Assembly: GCF_004011175.1 (NCBI RefSeq)
Contig: NZ_RQXX01000001.1
Span: 434,001-498,000, forward strand
Reading direction: 5' to 3'
Source of the DNA: Mesobaculum littorinae
Lineage (GTDB): Bacteria > Pseudomonadota > Alphaproteobacteria > Rhodobacterales > Rhodobacteraceae
Length of the DNA stretch: 64,000 bases
The notes under the pieces were generated by a model. The model had not been told where the DNA came from. It made no database searches and saw nothing but the letters and a program-made list of their open reading frames with translations. The first letter of the stretch is position 1; each line of letters starts with the position of its first letter. The translations under genes and the position numbers were made by a program. Of the stretch, positions 45,014 through 53,807 are shown one piece after another.

Positions 45014-45220
45014 TCAGCGGCGGCCCTTCTTCGGCGCGGGGGATTTGCGGGCGGCACTGGCCGCGGCGCGAATCTCCTCGGCGATCTCGTCGGCCTCGTC
45101 GGGATCGAAATCCAGCGGAAGTTCCAGCCCGTCGCCTTCGACGTAGATCCGCACCATACCCTCGGTGGTTGGCCCGATCTGCAGATTCGCCGCGATGTCG
45201 CTTTGCTTGTCGATGCCCAT
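45014..45220 (-). CDS. DUF6324 family protein
   Basis: A 68-residue cytoplasmic protein, MGIDKQSDIAANLQIGPTTE, with an acidic middle (DFDPDEADEIAEEIRAAASA) and a basic tail KSPAPKKGRR. It matches my memory of the DUF6324 family, conserved in Rhodobacterales and of unknown role. It is convergent with mmcB and divergent from tRNA-His. Confidence 0.7.
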   Translation of the reverse strand: MGIDKQSDIAANLQIGPTTEGMVRIYVEGDGLELPLDFDPDEADEIAEEIRAAASAARKSPAPKKGRR

Positions 45221-45380
45221 GGATCCCCGAGCCTCTTTGCCAATGTTCAGGCTGCGGAGGTAGCCCCGCGGGCCTTCCGTTGCAAGCCGGATGGTCGTCC
45301 GACCGGTCCACGGCGCCGCAGCTTCAGGCCAGCGCGCGGGTTGCGTTACGGAAATTGCGCACGAATTCGGGCCCGCCCCC

Positions 45381-45409
45381 TTGCAAACGCGCGGGCAGGG
45401 GGCTAGACG
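45381..45409 (+). promoter_or_regulatory. Predicted promoter of tRNA-His
   Basis: TTGCAA (45381-45386), 17 nt, then TAGACG (45404-45409); transcription would start near 45416, eight bases before the tRNA. Confidence 0.55.
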
Positions 45410-45423
45410 CTCACCCCACGCAG

Positions 45424-45500
45424 GCCGCCTTAGCTCAGTTGGTTAGAGCGCTGGATTGTGGATCCAGAGGTCCCCCGTTCAAGCCGGGGAGGCGGTACCA
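45424..45500 (+). tRNA. tRNA-His (anticodon GTG)
   Basis: A 77-nt cloverleaf with D arm AGCTCAGTTGGTTAGAGC, anticodon stem CTGGA/TCCAG around TTGTGGA (GTG), T arm CCCCG-TTCAAGC-CGGGG and encoded CCA. Position 73 is A and position 1 faces T72, so the G-1:C73 identity pair of most bacterial tRNA-His is absent, as known for alphaproteobacteria. Confidence 0.95.
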
Positions 45501-45576
45501 CCCCCCTTATTCCAGTTGCCGATTGTCGGCCCCGCGCCGCGCGGGGCGCGCTTTGGCGTTCGCACGTGCGAGGGGG

Positions 45577-46503
45577 TCAGGATCGGGCGAGAGGGTGGTG
45601 GTCGAGCACCAGCGCCCGCAGCCGTTCCTCCAGCACATGAGTGTAGATCTCGGTCGTGGCCACGTCTGCGTGGCCCAGAAGCGTCTGGATCGATCGCAGG
45701 TCGGCACCGCCCTCCAGCAGGTGGGTCGCGAAGGCATGGCGCAGGGTGTGCGGCGTCACCCGCGCGGGATCGACCGCCGCGGCCAACGCGATCTCTTTTA
45801 TCAGGGTATAGAAGCGGTGCCGCGTCAGGTGCCCCGCCGCGCCGCGCGACGCGAAGAGGAACCGCGAGGGCGTCCGCCTCTCGGCCCGTGCCGCGTCATC
45901 CTCGGCGTCGCGATGCGCCAGCCAGTCTGTCAGGGCCGCGCGCGCGGGGTCCGACAGCGGGACCATCCGCTCTTTCCCGCCCTTGCCGCGCACCAGCAGC
46001 ATCCGCGGGTCACCCCGGGCCGCCGACATCGGCAGCGACACCAGTTCGCTGACCCGCATGCCGGTGGCATAGAGCAGCTCCATCAGGCAGGTGTTGCGGG
46101 CGCGGTCCGTGGCGCCGCGGCCATGGTTCCGGGCGGTGGCCAGCAGGCGATCGACCTCGTCATGGCCAAGCGTCTTGGGCAGGCGTTTCTGCCGACCCGG
46201 GCCGCGGATGCGGATCGCGGGATTGTCGCCGCGCCAGCCCTCCTCGAAGGCGAACCGGTAGAACTGCCGGATCGAGGACAGCCGCCGCGCCCGGGTGGAC
46301 ACCGCCAGCCCCTGCGCGTCGCAATGGATGAGGTAGGACTCGATCTCGTCCCGCCCGGCGGCCATGTCGTCGATCTTGCGTGCGGCCAGCCACCCCGAGA
46401 AATCCTTGAGGTCGCGGGCATAGGCCAGCCGCGTGTTGTCGGCGGCGTCCAGCTCGGCCGCCTGCGCGTCGAGGAAATCCGCGATGCGCCGTGCGGTCGT
46501 CAC
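45577..46503 (-). CDS. xerD: Tyrosine recombinase XerD
   Basis: Resolves chromosome dimers at dif with XerC. The 308-residue protein has the SAM-like N-terminal core-binding domain and a catalytic domain with all six residues: R150 (TGMRVSEL), K174, H252 and R255 (HTLRHAFATHLLEGGADLRS), H278 (LLGHADVATTEIYTH) and Y287. It starts at GTG 46503, overlapping the stop of the upstream gene (GTGA). It lies near tRNA-His, but the full-length Xer signature, the housekeeping neighbours and the lack of an att duplication argue against a phage integrase. Confidence 0.92.
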   Translation of the reverse strand: MTTARRIADFLDAQAAELDAADNTRLAYARDLKDFSGWLAARKIDDMAAGRDEIESYLIHCDAQGLAVSTRARRLSSIRQFYRFAFEEGWRGDNPAIRIRGPGRQKRLPKTLGHDEVDRLLATARNHGRGATDRARNTCLMELLYATGMRVSELVSLPMSAARGDPRMLLVRGKGGKERMVPLSDPARAALTDWLAHRDAEDDAARAERRTPSRFLFASRGAAGHLTRHRFYTLIKEIALAAAVDPARVTPHTLRHAFATHLLEGGADLRSIQTLLGHADVATTEIYTHVLEERLRALVLDHHPLARS

Positions 46504-48122
46504 TGCCCGGTTCCGAGGATCATCAGTTCGAGCGCGGCGCGGCGCGCCGTGTTCTCGGCCCCAAGCGCGCGCAGACCGGCGATACCGTCGCGGATCGCGA
46601 TCTGGTCGCCCGCGTGCCCAGCTTCCATCGTGTCGATCGCGCGCAACAGCGCCTCGCCCCGGCGGCCGTCCGCGGCAAGCGGCTGGAACCTGTCGGGCAT
46701 GCCCTCGACGGCAAAGCCCTGCGCGATCGACGCGGCGGGGCCCGTGGCGCCCTTCAATGCATCCGCGTCGGGCGCACGACCCTCGGCAAAGGCCGCAAGC
46801 ACGGGGCCCTGCGGCAGGTCGGCGATTCCGGGGTCCGCCGCCGCTGCCTCGTAATCATCGGACAGAAGCGCGATGCGCAGCGCCAGCTGCTGCGCATCAG
46901 GGACGTCGCTGTCGAAGTCGGGCAGGCGCGGCGCGATCAGGTCGGCAAAGGGCACGGCAAGGTCCGCGTCGAGTGCGGCGGCCCACGCGTCGGGCAGGGC
47001 CTCGGCGATCCGGGCGGTCCGCTCCGCGTTCTCCGGGTCGAGGTCCAGCGCGTCGATCAGCCCTTGCACGGCAAAGACGCGGTCCCACGGGCTGCCCGAA
47101 GCGGCGGGCCGCCGTTCGGTCCAGACGCTGAACAGCCGCTCGGGCGGGATGGCGCCGGAGCGCGCCAGCCGCTCGGCCGCCGCGACCCGGGCCTTCCAGC
47201 CCGCGATGGGCCGCAGGTCGGCATGCGCAAAGGCCACCGGCAGGGTCGAGGTGGGAATCGGTTCTCCGATCGCCTCGTAGATCGCGAAATCCAGCGGCGA
47301 AGGGTGGCGCGGCGGCGGCAGGGCCAGCTGGTCCGACGCGATCTCGGCATCCAGAAACCGCGCCAGAAGCGCATCTTCGGCGGTCGACACGACTGACAGG
47401 GCCTCGGCCGTCTCAAGCGTCAGCGCCGCGGCGCGCCAGTCGCCGCCCCGGGCCAGGCAGAAGATCCGCGCCGAATAGGTCGGCGTCAGGTCCGGACGGC
47501 GGCGCAGCTTGTCGCAGACGCCGTTTTCGCGGCCGGTCAGGATCGCCGCGTCGAACCAGCGACGCATGATGGCGGCGCCGGGGCGGTGGACCCGTGCTGC
47601 CATGTCCTGTGCCGGATCCAGCGCACCCAGAGCCAGAAGAGCATCAAGCCGCGCCACGAAGAGCGAGTCGCCGTCGCTCCCCGCGGGCGGTTCGAATTCG
47701 GTCGTCAACAGCGTCTGCCACAGGTCCTGCAGCGCCGGCAGCGCCCGCGACATGTCGCGCGCCAGAAGGGGGCGCAGATCGGCGCTGCCCGACCCGGACC
47801 AGAGATCGCCCGGCAGCCCAACAGCCGCGGCGGGCCGCAGACCCACCGCATCGGCAACCTCGTGTTCCAGAGGGGTGACCGTGACGATTTCCGGCAGGGC
47901 CGAGCGGGCCACGGCCTCTTCGTCCTGTTGCCGCGGGCGCGGCGGTGGCGTCGTTCGGCGCGTCGCGGCCTCGGTCACGCTGTCGGACAGCCAGTCGATG
48001 GCGGAAAGCGGCCCCTCGGCGGACGCGGGTCCCGCGAGGCACAGCGCCATCACACCGGCCGCCAGGGCCCGCCGTGCGGGATGTGCCGCGGACGGATGGT
48101 CGCGGCGGATCGCATCACCCAT
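46500..48122 (-). CDS. Exported hypothetical protein upstream of xerD
   Basis: A 540-residue protein with an N-terminal signal peptide (HPARRALAAGVMALCLAGPA, cleavage near residue 35). The mature part is a long Ala/Leu-rich helical protein that looks like a chain of helical pairs (TPR/HEAT-like spacing) without a recognised catalytic motif. Between aroK and xerD it is a familiar Rhodobacterales neighbour of unknown role. ATG 48122 is chosen because it overlaps the stop of the 43-residue gene upstream by 8 nt; an earlier in-frame start would run into that gene. Confidence 0.7.
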   Translation of the reverse strand: MGDAIRRDHPSAAHPARRALAAGVMALCLAGPASAEGPLSAIDWLSDSVTEAATRRTTPPPRPRQQDEEAVARSALPEIVTVTPLEHEVADAVGLRPAAAVGLPGDLWSGSGSADLRPLLARDMSRALPALQDLWQTLLTTEFEPPAGSDGDSLFVARLDALLALGALDPAQDMAARVHRPGAAIMRRWFDAAILTGRENGVCDKLRRRPDLTPTYSARIFCLARGGDWRAAALTLETAEALSVVSTAEDALLARFLDAEIASDQLALPPPRHPSPLDFAIYEAIGEPIPTSTLPVAFAHADLRPIAGWKARVAAAERLARSGAIPPERLFSVWTERRPAASGSPWDRVFAVQGLIDALDLDPENAERTARIAEALPDAWAAALDADLAVPFADLIAPRLPDFDSDVPDAQQLALRIALLSDDYEAAAADPGIADLPQGPVLAAFAEGRAPDADALKGATGPAASIAQGFAVEGMPDRFQPLAADGRRGEALLRAIDTMEAGHAGDQIAIRDGIAGLRALGAENTARRAALELMILGTGQ

Positions 48123-48246
48123 CCAGCGTGACCTCTTCGCTGACATCCGTCTTTTCCGGCGCAAGATTGCCGAGATAAGCATAGCCTACCAGCGCGACAA
48201 AGCCGATCACCAAAAGAAACACCAACAATTTCAAAATTCGGAGCAT
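48115..48246 (-). CDS. 43-residue membrane protein
   Basis: ATG 48246 opens a 43-codon frame, MLRILKLLVFLLVIGFVALV and then GYAYLGNLAPEKTDVSEEVT with LDG at the end: one membrane helix (3-26) and a short acidic tail. The next gene starts inside its last codons, so it is the first member of an operon small gene-hypothetical-xerD. AAGGGCAGG precedes the ATG. The composition (AT-richer, hydrophobic) is unlike a chance frame; I judge it real. Confidence 0.7.
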   Translation of the reverse strand: MLRILKLLVFLLVIGFVALVGYAYLGNLAPEKTDVSEEVTLDG

Positions 48247-48382
48247 TCGCCTGCCCTTTCGCGCACGTTCCGTGTCTGAAAGGCGCATCTCACGGCGCCC
48301 TTGTTCGAGTTTATATATGGCATTTCCGGCAAGATCACGCCATGCAGTCCTTTCTGGAGACGATAAGCGGGACGGCGCCGGA

Positions 48383-48934
48383 TTGGCCTATCGATTGCAC
48401 AAGACCATCGTTCTCGTCGGCATGATGGGCGCGGGCAAGACTGCCATCGGGGGCGCCCTTGCGCGGCGGCTGGGGGTCGACTTCCGCGATTCGGACCACG
48501 AGATCGAGCGCGCCGCCAACATGACCGTGCCCGAGATCTTCGCCCGCGATGGCGAGCCATTCTTCCGCGAGAAGGAGGCCCGGGTCATCGCCCGGCTGCT
48601 GCAGGCCGAGCCGTCGATCCTGTCGACCGGCGGCGGCGCCTTTCTGGCCGAGGCCAACCGCACGGCGATCGCCCGCCATGGTGCCGCGCTGTGGCTGCGC
48701 GCCGACCTCGACCTGCTCTGGTCGCGCCTGCGGCAGAAGACCACGCGCCCGCTGTTGCACACCGCCAATCCCCGCGCCACCCTGGCCGAGCTCGTCACCC
48801 GGCGCGAGCCGGTCTATGCTCTGGCCCAGCTGTCTGTCGCGAGCGCGCCGGGCCTGTCGATCGACGAGATGACCAGCCGGGTGGTCGACCTTCTGCTGAC
48901 CCGTCCCGATCTGCTGACCGAAGAGCCTGCCTGA
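48383..48934 (+). CDS. aroK: Shikimate kinase
   Basis: Phosphorylates shikimate in aromatic amino acid synthesis. Conserved parts: P-loop VGMMGAGKTAIG, the substrate residues in FRDSDHEIERAANM, STGGGAF and the lid arginine in LRQKTTRPLLH. The start is uncertain: the frame is open from 48272 and holds ATG 48317, but relatives begin only a few residues before KTIVLVGMM. TTG 48383 gives MAYRLHKTIV; TTG 48395 gives MHKTIV. The stop overlaps the aroB start. Confidence 0.9.
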   Translation: MAYRLHKTIVLVGMMGAGKTAIGGALARRLGVDFRDSDHEIERAANMTVPEIFARDGEPFFREKEARVIARLLQAEPSILSTGGGAFLAEANRTAIARHGAALWLRADLDLLWSRLRQKTTRPLLHTANPRATLAELVTRREPVYALAQLSVASAPGLSIDEMTSRVVDLLLTRPDLLTEEPA

Positions 48935-50052
48935 TGACCGAAACCGTTCACGTCGCCCTAGGATCCCGCAGTTACGATGTGCGCATCGGCCCCGGGCTGG
49001 TGGCCCGGGCGGGGCCCGAGATCGCGCCGCTCCTGCGCCGCCGCCGCGTCGCCGTCATCACCGATGATCGTGTGGCGCCGCTGCATCTGGAAACCTTGCG
49101 CGCCGGGTTGGCCGAAGCCGACATCGCCATGACCGCCAAGGTCCTGCCGGCGGGCGAGGCGACGAAATCCTGGGCGCAGCTGCAGGACACGGTCGAATGG
49201 CTGCTGGCCGAGCGGGTCGAGCGGCATGACGTCGTGGTGGCCTTTGGCGGCGGGGTGATCGGCGATCTGGCCGGGTTCGCCGCGGCGATCCTGCGGCGCG
49301 GCGTGCGCTTCGTTCAGATCCCGACGACCCTTCTGGCGCAGGTCGACAGCTCGGTCGGCGGAAAGACCGGAATCAACTCACCCGTCGCGGGCAAGAACCT
49401 GATCGGCGCGTTCCACCAGCCCGCGCTGGTCCTGGCCGATACCGGGCTTCTCGACACGCTGCCCCCGCGCGATCTGCTGGCGGGCTACGGCGAGGTGGTG
49501 AAGTACGGTCTTCTGGGCGATGCGGCCTTCTTCGAGTGGCTCGAGGCGCATGGCCCCGCGCTGGCCCGGGGCGACCCCGCGGCGCGGGCCCACGCCGTGC
49601 GCCGGTCGGTCGAGATGAAGGCCGAGATCGTGGCGCGGGACGAGACCGAGACCGGGGATCGCGCCCTGCTGAACCTCGGCCACACCTTCGCTCATGCGCT
49701 GGAGGCGGCGACGGGCTATTCCGAGCGGCTTCTGCATGGCGAGGCGGTGTCGGTGGGCTGTGCGCTGGCGGCCGAGACCTCGGCCCGGATGGGGCTTTGC
49801 GCGCAGGAGGATCCGTCGCGCCTGCGGGCGCATCTGCGCGACATGGGGATGAAGACGGACCTGGCCGACATTCCCGGCGATCTGCCCGACGCGGCGGCGC
49901 TGATGGGCCTGATGGCGCAGGACAAGAAGGTCGTCGACGGGCGTCTGCGCTTCATCCTGATGCGCGGCATCGGCGATGCCTTCGTCACCGATGCCGTCGA
50001 TCCCGGCCTCGTGACCGGTGTGCTGGCGGACGGGCTGGCGGCGCGCCGCTAG
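48934..50052 (+). CDS. aroB: 3-dehydroquinate synthase
   Basis: Converts DAHP to 3-dehydroquinate with NAD and a metal ion. The 372-residue protein is full length, with VVAFGGGVIGDLAGFAAAIL, PTTLLAQVDSSVGGKTGINS, GYGEVVKYGLLGD and the metal ligand region LNLGHTFAHALE and HGEAVSVG. It is coupled to aroK (TGATG). Its stop codon shares CTAG with the stop of the convergent gene. Confidence 0.96.
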   Translation: MTETVHVALGSRSYDVRIGPGLVARAGPEIAPLLRRRRVAVITDDRVAPLHLETLRAGLAEADIAMTAKVLPAGEATKSWAQLQDTVEWLLAERVERHDVVVAFGGGVIGDLAGFAAAILRRGVRFVQIPTTLLAQVDSSVGGKTGINSPVAGKNLIGAFHQPALVLADTGLLDTLPPRDLLAGYGEVVKYGLLGDAAFFEWLEAHGPALARGDPAARAHAVRRSVEMKAEIVARDETETGDRALLNLGHTFAHALEAATGYSERLLHGEAVSVGCALAAETSARMGLCAQEDPSRLRAHLRDMGMKTDLADIPGDLPDAAALMGLMAQDKKVVDGRLRFILMRGIGDAFVTDAVDPGLVTGVLADGLAARR

Positions 50053-50609
50053 GTCGCGGTCAGCGTGAAGACCAGCGGCGGGTGGTGCGACAGCCCATCT
50101 TTCAGCTCCATCATGCCTAGCACCCGGTCGGCGGAGAGGCTGCGGAAATGGTCGATGATCGGCTGCCGGTCATAGACCATCGCGGTCGAGATCGCGCCGC
50201 GATAGGCCCGCTGTGCCAGGTGCGCCCCTGGCTGGCCCGTAGCCAATGCGCGCGCAGACGTCCGAAAGGCGCGCCCGGTGGCCCGCCGTGCCCCCGGTGT
50301 CAGCCGGGGCCAGAGCTGGATCGCCAGTCGCAGCGGCAGCCGGGCGGGATCGATGGCCAGCGCCCCCTCGGGGCCGAAGAGCAGCGGAAAGACCCGGTCG
50401 TCGGACTCGAACCTCTTGCCCCACCAGCCGCAGGCCTCAAGCGCCCCGTCCAGCGGATGGCTCGTGGCGATACCCTCGCCGTGCCAAGCTCCGCGCAGCG
50501 TGCCGGGCGGCACCGGGGGCAGGGCGTCGAAGACCTCCAGCGCCTCGGCACGCGGGACGCCTGTCCTGACCGCTCGCAGCGCCCATGTCCGGGCGGCGAG
50601 ATCGGTCAT
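50049..50609 (-). CDS. GXWXG / DUF4334 domain protein
   Basis: A 186-residue protein with the N-terminal GXWXG block (GTLRGAWHGEGIATSHPLDG and ACGWWGKRF) and a C-terminal DUF4334-like segment (YRGAISTAMVYDRQPIIDHF and GMMELKDG). The family is widespread and its function is unknown; small lipocalin-like ligand binding has been suggested. No neighbour gives a clue. A GTG one codon earlier (50612) is possible. Confidence 0.75.
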   Translation of the reverse strand: MTDLAARTWALRAVRTGVPRAEALEVFDALPPVPPGTLRGAWHGEGIATSHPLDGALEACGWWGKRFESDDRVFPLLFGPEGALAIDPARLPLRLAIQLWPRLTPGARRATGRAFRTSARALATGQPGAHLAQRAYRGAISTAMVYDRQPIIDHFRSLSADRVLGMMELKDGLSHHPPLVFTLTAT

Positions 50610-50756
50610 CACGATGAACCGAAAGGATTAGGCGGCGCGTCGAAGCGACCCGGATACGTCCCACCGTGCTGCTCGTCGGGAAGGGGGGCCGCGACCCCGC
50701 GCGGGGGCCTGCGGCCGGTGCGGCGGGCCGGGGATGCCGGGCCGCCGCCTGCTGGA

Positions 50757-51296
50757 TCAGAACGGGATTTCATCGTCCATGTCATTGGAGCGGCCACCGC
50801 CGCCGCCACCACCGCCGCCGTATCCACCGCCGGAGGAGCCGCCACCGCGGTCGTCGGGATAGCCGTCGTCGTAGCCGCCACCGCCGCCGTATCCGCCGCC
50901 GCCGCCACCACCACCAAAGCCGCCGCCGCCGGATCCGCCGCCGTCACGGCCGTCGAGCATGGTCAGTTCGCTGCGGTAGGGGCGCAGGACGACTTCGGTC
51001 GAGTAGCGGTCCTGCCCGGACTGGTCCTGCCACTTGCGGGTTTCCAGCTGGCCCTCGATATAAACTTTCGAGCCTTTCTTGAGATACTGCTCGGCCACAC
51101 GCGTCAGCGGCTCGGAGAAGATCGCGACCGAGTGCCACTCGGTCCGTTCGCGCCGCTCGCCGGTGTTGCGGTCCTTCCAGTTCTCGGATGTGGCGATCCG
51201 CAGGTTGCACACCTTGCCGCCGTTCTGGAAGGTCCGCACCTCGGGATCGCGACCGAGATTGCCGATAAGGATGACCTTGTTGACCGAGCCCGCCAT
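50757..51296 (-). CDS. ssb: Single-stranded DNA-binding protein
   Basis: Coats single-stranded DNA in replication and repair and recruits partners through its C-terminal tip. The 179-residue protein has the OB fold ([57 protein letters not shown]), a very Gly-rich linker with runs of up to nine Gly, and the acidic tip DMDDEIPF. The upstream frame is open far beyond ATG 51296, but the protein begins here by homology. Divergent from the transglycosylase gene. Confidence 0.96.
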   Translation of the reverse strand: MAGSVNKVILIGNLGRDPEVRTFQNGGKVCNLRIATSENWKDRNTGERRERTEWHSVAIFSEPLTRVAEQYLKKGSKVYIEGQLETRKWQDQSGQDRYSTEVVLRPYRSELTMLDGRDGGGSGGGGFGGGGGGGGYGGGGGYDDGYPDDRGGGSSGGGYGGGGGGGGGRSNDMDDEIPF

Positions 51297-51545
51297 GGGT
51301 GCCCTCCCGTTGCCGTGGTTTGAACCGACGTTACACCATTGGAGGCGGCGAAGGGGAAGCCCGAATCCAAGGCTACGCGACGACCCCCTGCATGGGGCCT
51401 GCGGTCCGGACGCGGGCGGCCGGCCCGGGTGGGCCCTGCCGTGGTCCGTCCTGACGTCGTGGCCATTGCTCGAGCGGGTTGAGGGGGTAGCGTCGGCCGT
51501 CGTGCTGGGTATAGTGCGCGCGGGACGACGAGAGGGATGATCACG

Positions 51546-52145
51546 ATGCATCGACTGGCAGCGGTCGCGGCCGGGCTTGGGTTGGCCTGTGCGCTTTCTC
51601 ACGGAGCGTGGGCGGACAGCCTGAGCCTGTCGTCGAAATCGCGGCAGGGCCTGTTCCAGTCCAAGACCAGCGTGCTCGACCGCCGGGCCGCCTCGCAATA
51701 CGAGAATTCGAAGCGTCTTCAGCCCGAGCATGTCAGCCTTCCGGGCCGGACACCTCAGTCGCCGACCTACCAGGGGCGCTATGCCGGACCCTACCTGGCC
51801 GTTGCCCGCAGCGCCGCACGTCGCCACAATGTGCCCGAGGATCTGTTCCTGCGGCTGGTGCAGCAGGAATCGGGCTGGAACTCGGGCGCGGTGTCCCACA
51901 AGGGCGCGATCGGGCTGGCACAGCTGATGCCCGATACCGCGCGCCTCATGCGGGTGGACCCGACGCTGCCCGAGGAAAACCTGGACGGGGGCGCACGATA
52001 CCTCCGCGCGCAGTACGAGGCGTTCGGCGACTGGCGCCTTGCGCTGGCCGCCTACAACGCGGGCCCAGGCGCGGTGCGCCAGCACGGCGGTATTCCGCCC
52101 TATCCCGAAACCACGGCCTATGTGACGCGGATCTGGGGCAAGTAG
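51546..52145 (+). CDS. Lytic transglycosylase (SLT domain)
   Basis: A 199-residue exported murein hydrolase that cleaves peptidoglycan with release of anhydromuropeptides. Signal peptide [20 protein letters not shown] with AWA cleavage, then a short linker and an SLT domain from residue 87: [20 protein letters not shown] with catalytic E108, QLMPDTA and [20 protein letters not shown] lies ten bases ahead of ATG 51546; ATG 51537 is too close to it. Confidence 0.88.
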   Translation: MHRLAAVAAGLGLACALSHGAWADSLSLSSKSRQGLFQSKTSVLDRRAASQYENSKRLQPEHVSLPGRTPQSPTYQGRYAGPYLAVARSAARRHNVPEDLFLRLVQQESGWNSGAVSHKGAIGLAQLMPDTARLMRVDPTLPEENLDGGARYLRAQYEAFGDWRLALAAYNAGPGAVRQHGGIPPYPETTAYVTRIWGK

Positions 52146-52179
52146 CCCCGGATCCGCGATGGTACGAGCGAGGCGGCAG

Positions 52180-53046
52180 TCAGGATGTCGCCGCGCGGGC
52201 CTGCGCCTTCATCCGCGCCGCCATCGATTCGATGCTTTCGTCGGCGGCCTTGGGCACGATGCGATAGGCGGCATTGACAGCGCAGAAGATCGAAAAGGCG
52301 ATGAGCCCGACGCAGATCGCCGCGACCAGCGCACGCCCGTAGGGCTGACCCGACACCCAGGAAAACGCTTCGCCCACGCCGCCGGCCTGTTCGGGGTTGG
52401 CATTCAGCGCCGCGTAGACCAGCAGCAGCCCGACGATCGCGATTACGGCGCCATAGGCCACCAGACCGATCTTCAGGACGAGGTTCCAGCGCATCGTGAA
52501 TTCGTTAGCCCGCAGGTGTTCGCGGTATTTTTCGGCATAGCCCTTGTAGGCATAGAAGATGCCCGCCGCGATGGTAATCGCGCCGACGATCCCGATGATC
52601 CAGCGACCGCCGGGCCAGGACATGATCGTGCCCACGGCCTGCGTGATGCTGGACCCGCCCGAACTACTGTCGCCGGACCCGCCCGAGCCGCCGAACAGCA
52701 GCGACGCTGCGGCAAAGCCGATGGCGAGGTGGGTTACGCCGGTGACTATCATGCCGCCGCGCGCGACGATCCCCTTGCCGCCCGATCCGTAATCCTCGAG
52801 ATCCCAGAGCGCGTCGACGCCGCGCCAGACGGCGTAGGCCAGCATGCCCAGAGCGATCAGCGCCAGCACGACGCCGCCCCCGGTCGTGGTTTCAAGCTCG
52901 GCCAGTGCCGAGGTCGTGCCCTCGGCCTGTCCGCCGTGCCAGATCGCCCAAAGCGAAAACCCGGCAAGCACGAGATAGACGATCGTGCGGCCCAGGTAGC
53001 CCACGCGCATGACCTTCACGGCCCATCCGAAATCCGATGCCGACAT
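52180..53046 (-). CDS. DUF1206 membrane protein
   Basis: A 288-residue inner-membrane protein with six hydrophobic helices arranged as three repeats, each with a [20 protein letters not shown]-like start (others: [20 protein letters not shown] and [20 protein letters not shown]), typical of DUF1206. A Gly/Ser-rich loop separates the first two repeats. Function unknown. ATG 53046 has GGAGG six bases ahead; an in-frame ATG at 53058 does not. Confidence 0.82.
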   Translation of the reverse strand: MSASDFGWAVKVMRVGYLGRTIVYLVLAGFSLWAIWHGGQAEGTTSALAELETTTGGGVVLALIALGMLAYAVWRGVDALWDLEDYGSGGKGIVARGGMIVTGVTHLAIGFAAASLLFGGSGGSGDSSSGGSSITQAVGTIMSWPGGRWIIGIVGAITIAAGIFYAYKGYAEKYREHLRANEFTMRWNLVLKIGLVAYGAVIAIVGLLLVYAALNANPEQAGGVGEAFSWVSGQPYGRALVAAICVGLIAFSIFCAVNAAYRIVPKAADESIESMAARMKAQARAATS

Positions 53047-53176
53047 TGTGACCTCCATGTCCCCTTTGGGGTCGCAACATGGGGCGGCGGCATTCGTTCC
53101 GACGCGCGGACGCAACGGCAAAGGTTTTTGCCGCAGCGGACGTCGAATTACGCCAGAGAGCAGGGCGCGCGGTGGG

Positions 53177-53578
53177 TCAGCGGTCCAGGCCGCGCCGATC
53201 CACGTCGCAACGTACGCTCATCGATCCGCGCGCGGGGGCGGTGCGGCCGAATAGGCCCTTCAGCTTACGAGGCGCCCCAAGCTCGGTCGCGCCGCCGGGG
53301 CAGAGCAGTTCCGCGGCGAAGCGGCAATTCTGGAATGGAAGGTTGCAGGTCAGGATCCAGTTGCCGTGGGTGGCCTGCCTGAGCGGGCGATAAGCTTCGA
53401 CCATGCTGCCGGGGACATGGGCGCGGATCGAGCGCGCCTTGTGCCAAGCGGCGGCACCTGCAATCCCGGCGCAGCCGATCAGTGCTGCGACAAGAAGGGT
53501 CGATGCGACCGACGCCATCCGAAAACCACGACGCGCCTTGGGCCCGTCCATACTATTGCCACGCACGCACTCAACCAT
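53177..53578 (-). CDS. Hypothetical protein with one membrane helix
   Basis: About 133 residues with one hydrophobic helix (RMASVASTLLVAALIGCAGI, about 20-42), then GNWILTCNLPFQNCRFAAEL, a region with several cysteines that could form disulfides outside the cytoplasm. I do not recognise it. The start is not clear; ATG 53578 or 53551 are options and neither has a well-placed ribosome-binding site. No neighbour suggests a role. Confidence 0.45.
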   Translation of the reverse strand: MVECVRGNSMDGPKARRGFRMASVASTLLVAALIGCAGIAGAAAWHKARSIRAHVPGSMVEAYRPLRQATHGNWILTCNLPFQNCRFAAELLCPGGATELGAPRKLKGLFGRTAPARGSMSVRCDVDRRGLDR

Positions 53579-53807
53579 ACCGATCGTCAACGCCTCCCAC
53601 CGTCACGTCCGCAAACGTAATGCCGTGACGGAACGACAGCATAAAGCCCGCAACCGCGTTTTTGCGAAAGTCGCAAATAGGGAAAATCCGCCTTGTTACT
53701 TCCGCGCGACAGATCGCGGGGGTGCTCGCCTCATAGGGTGCCCTAGGGGCGCCCGAGCGATGAAGGTTTCATCGGATGCTACCGAAACGGGCAGAACTGC
53801 CGGCGCC

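Noticed and set aside
45577-46503. Phage or island integrase beside tRNA-His
   Set aside because: The protein is a full-length housekeeping XerD in an operon with conserved neighbours; no duplicated tRNA end or att site was found.
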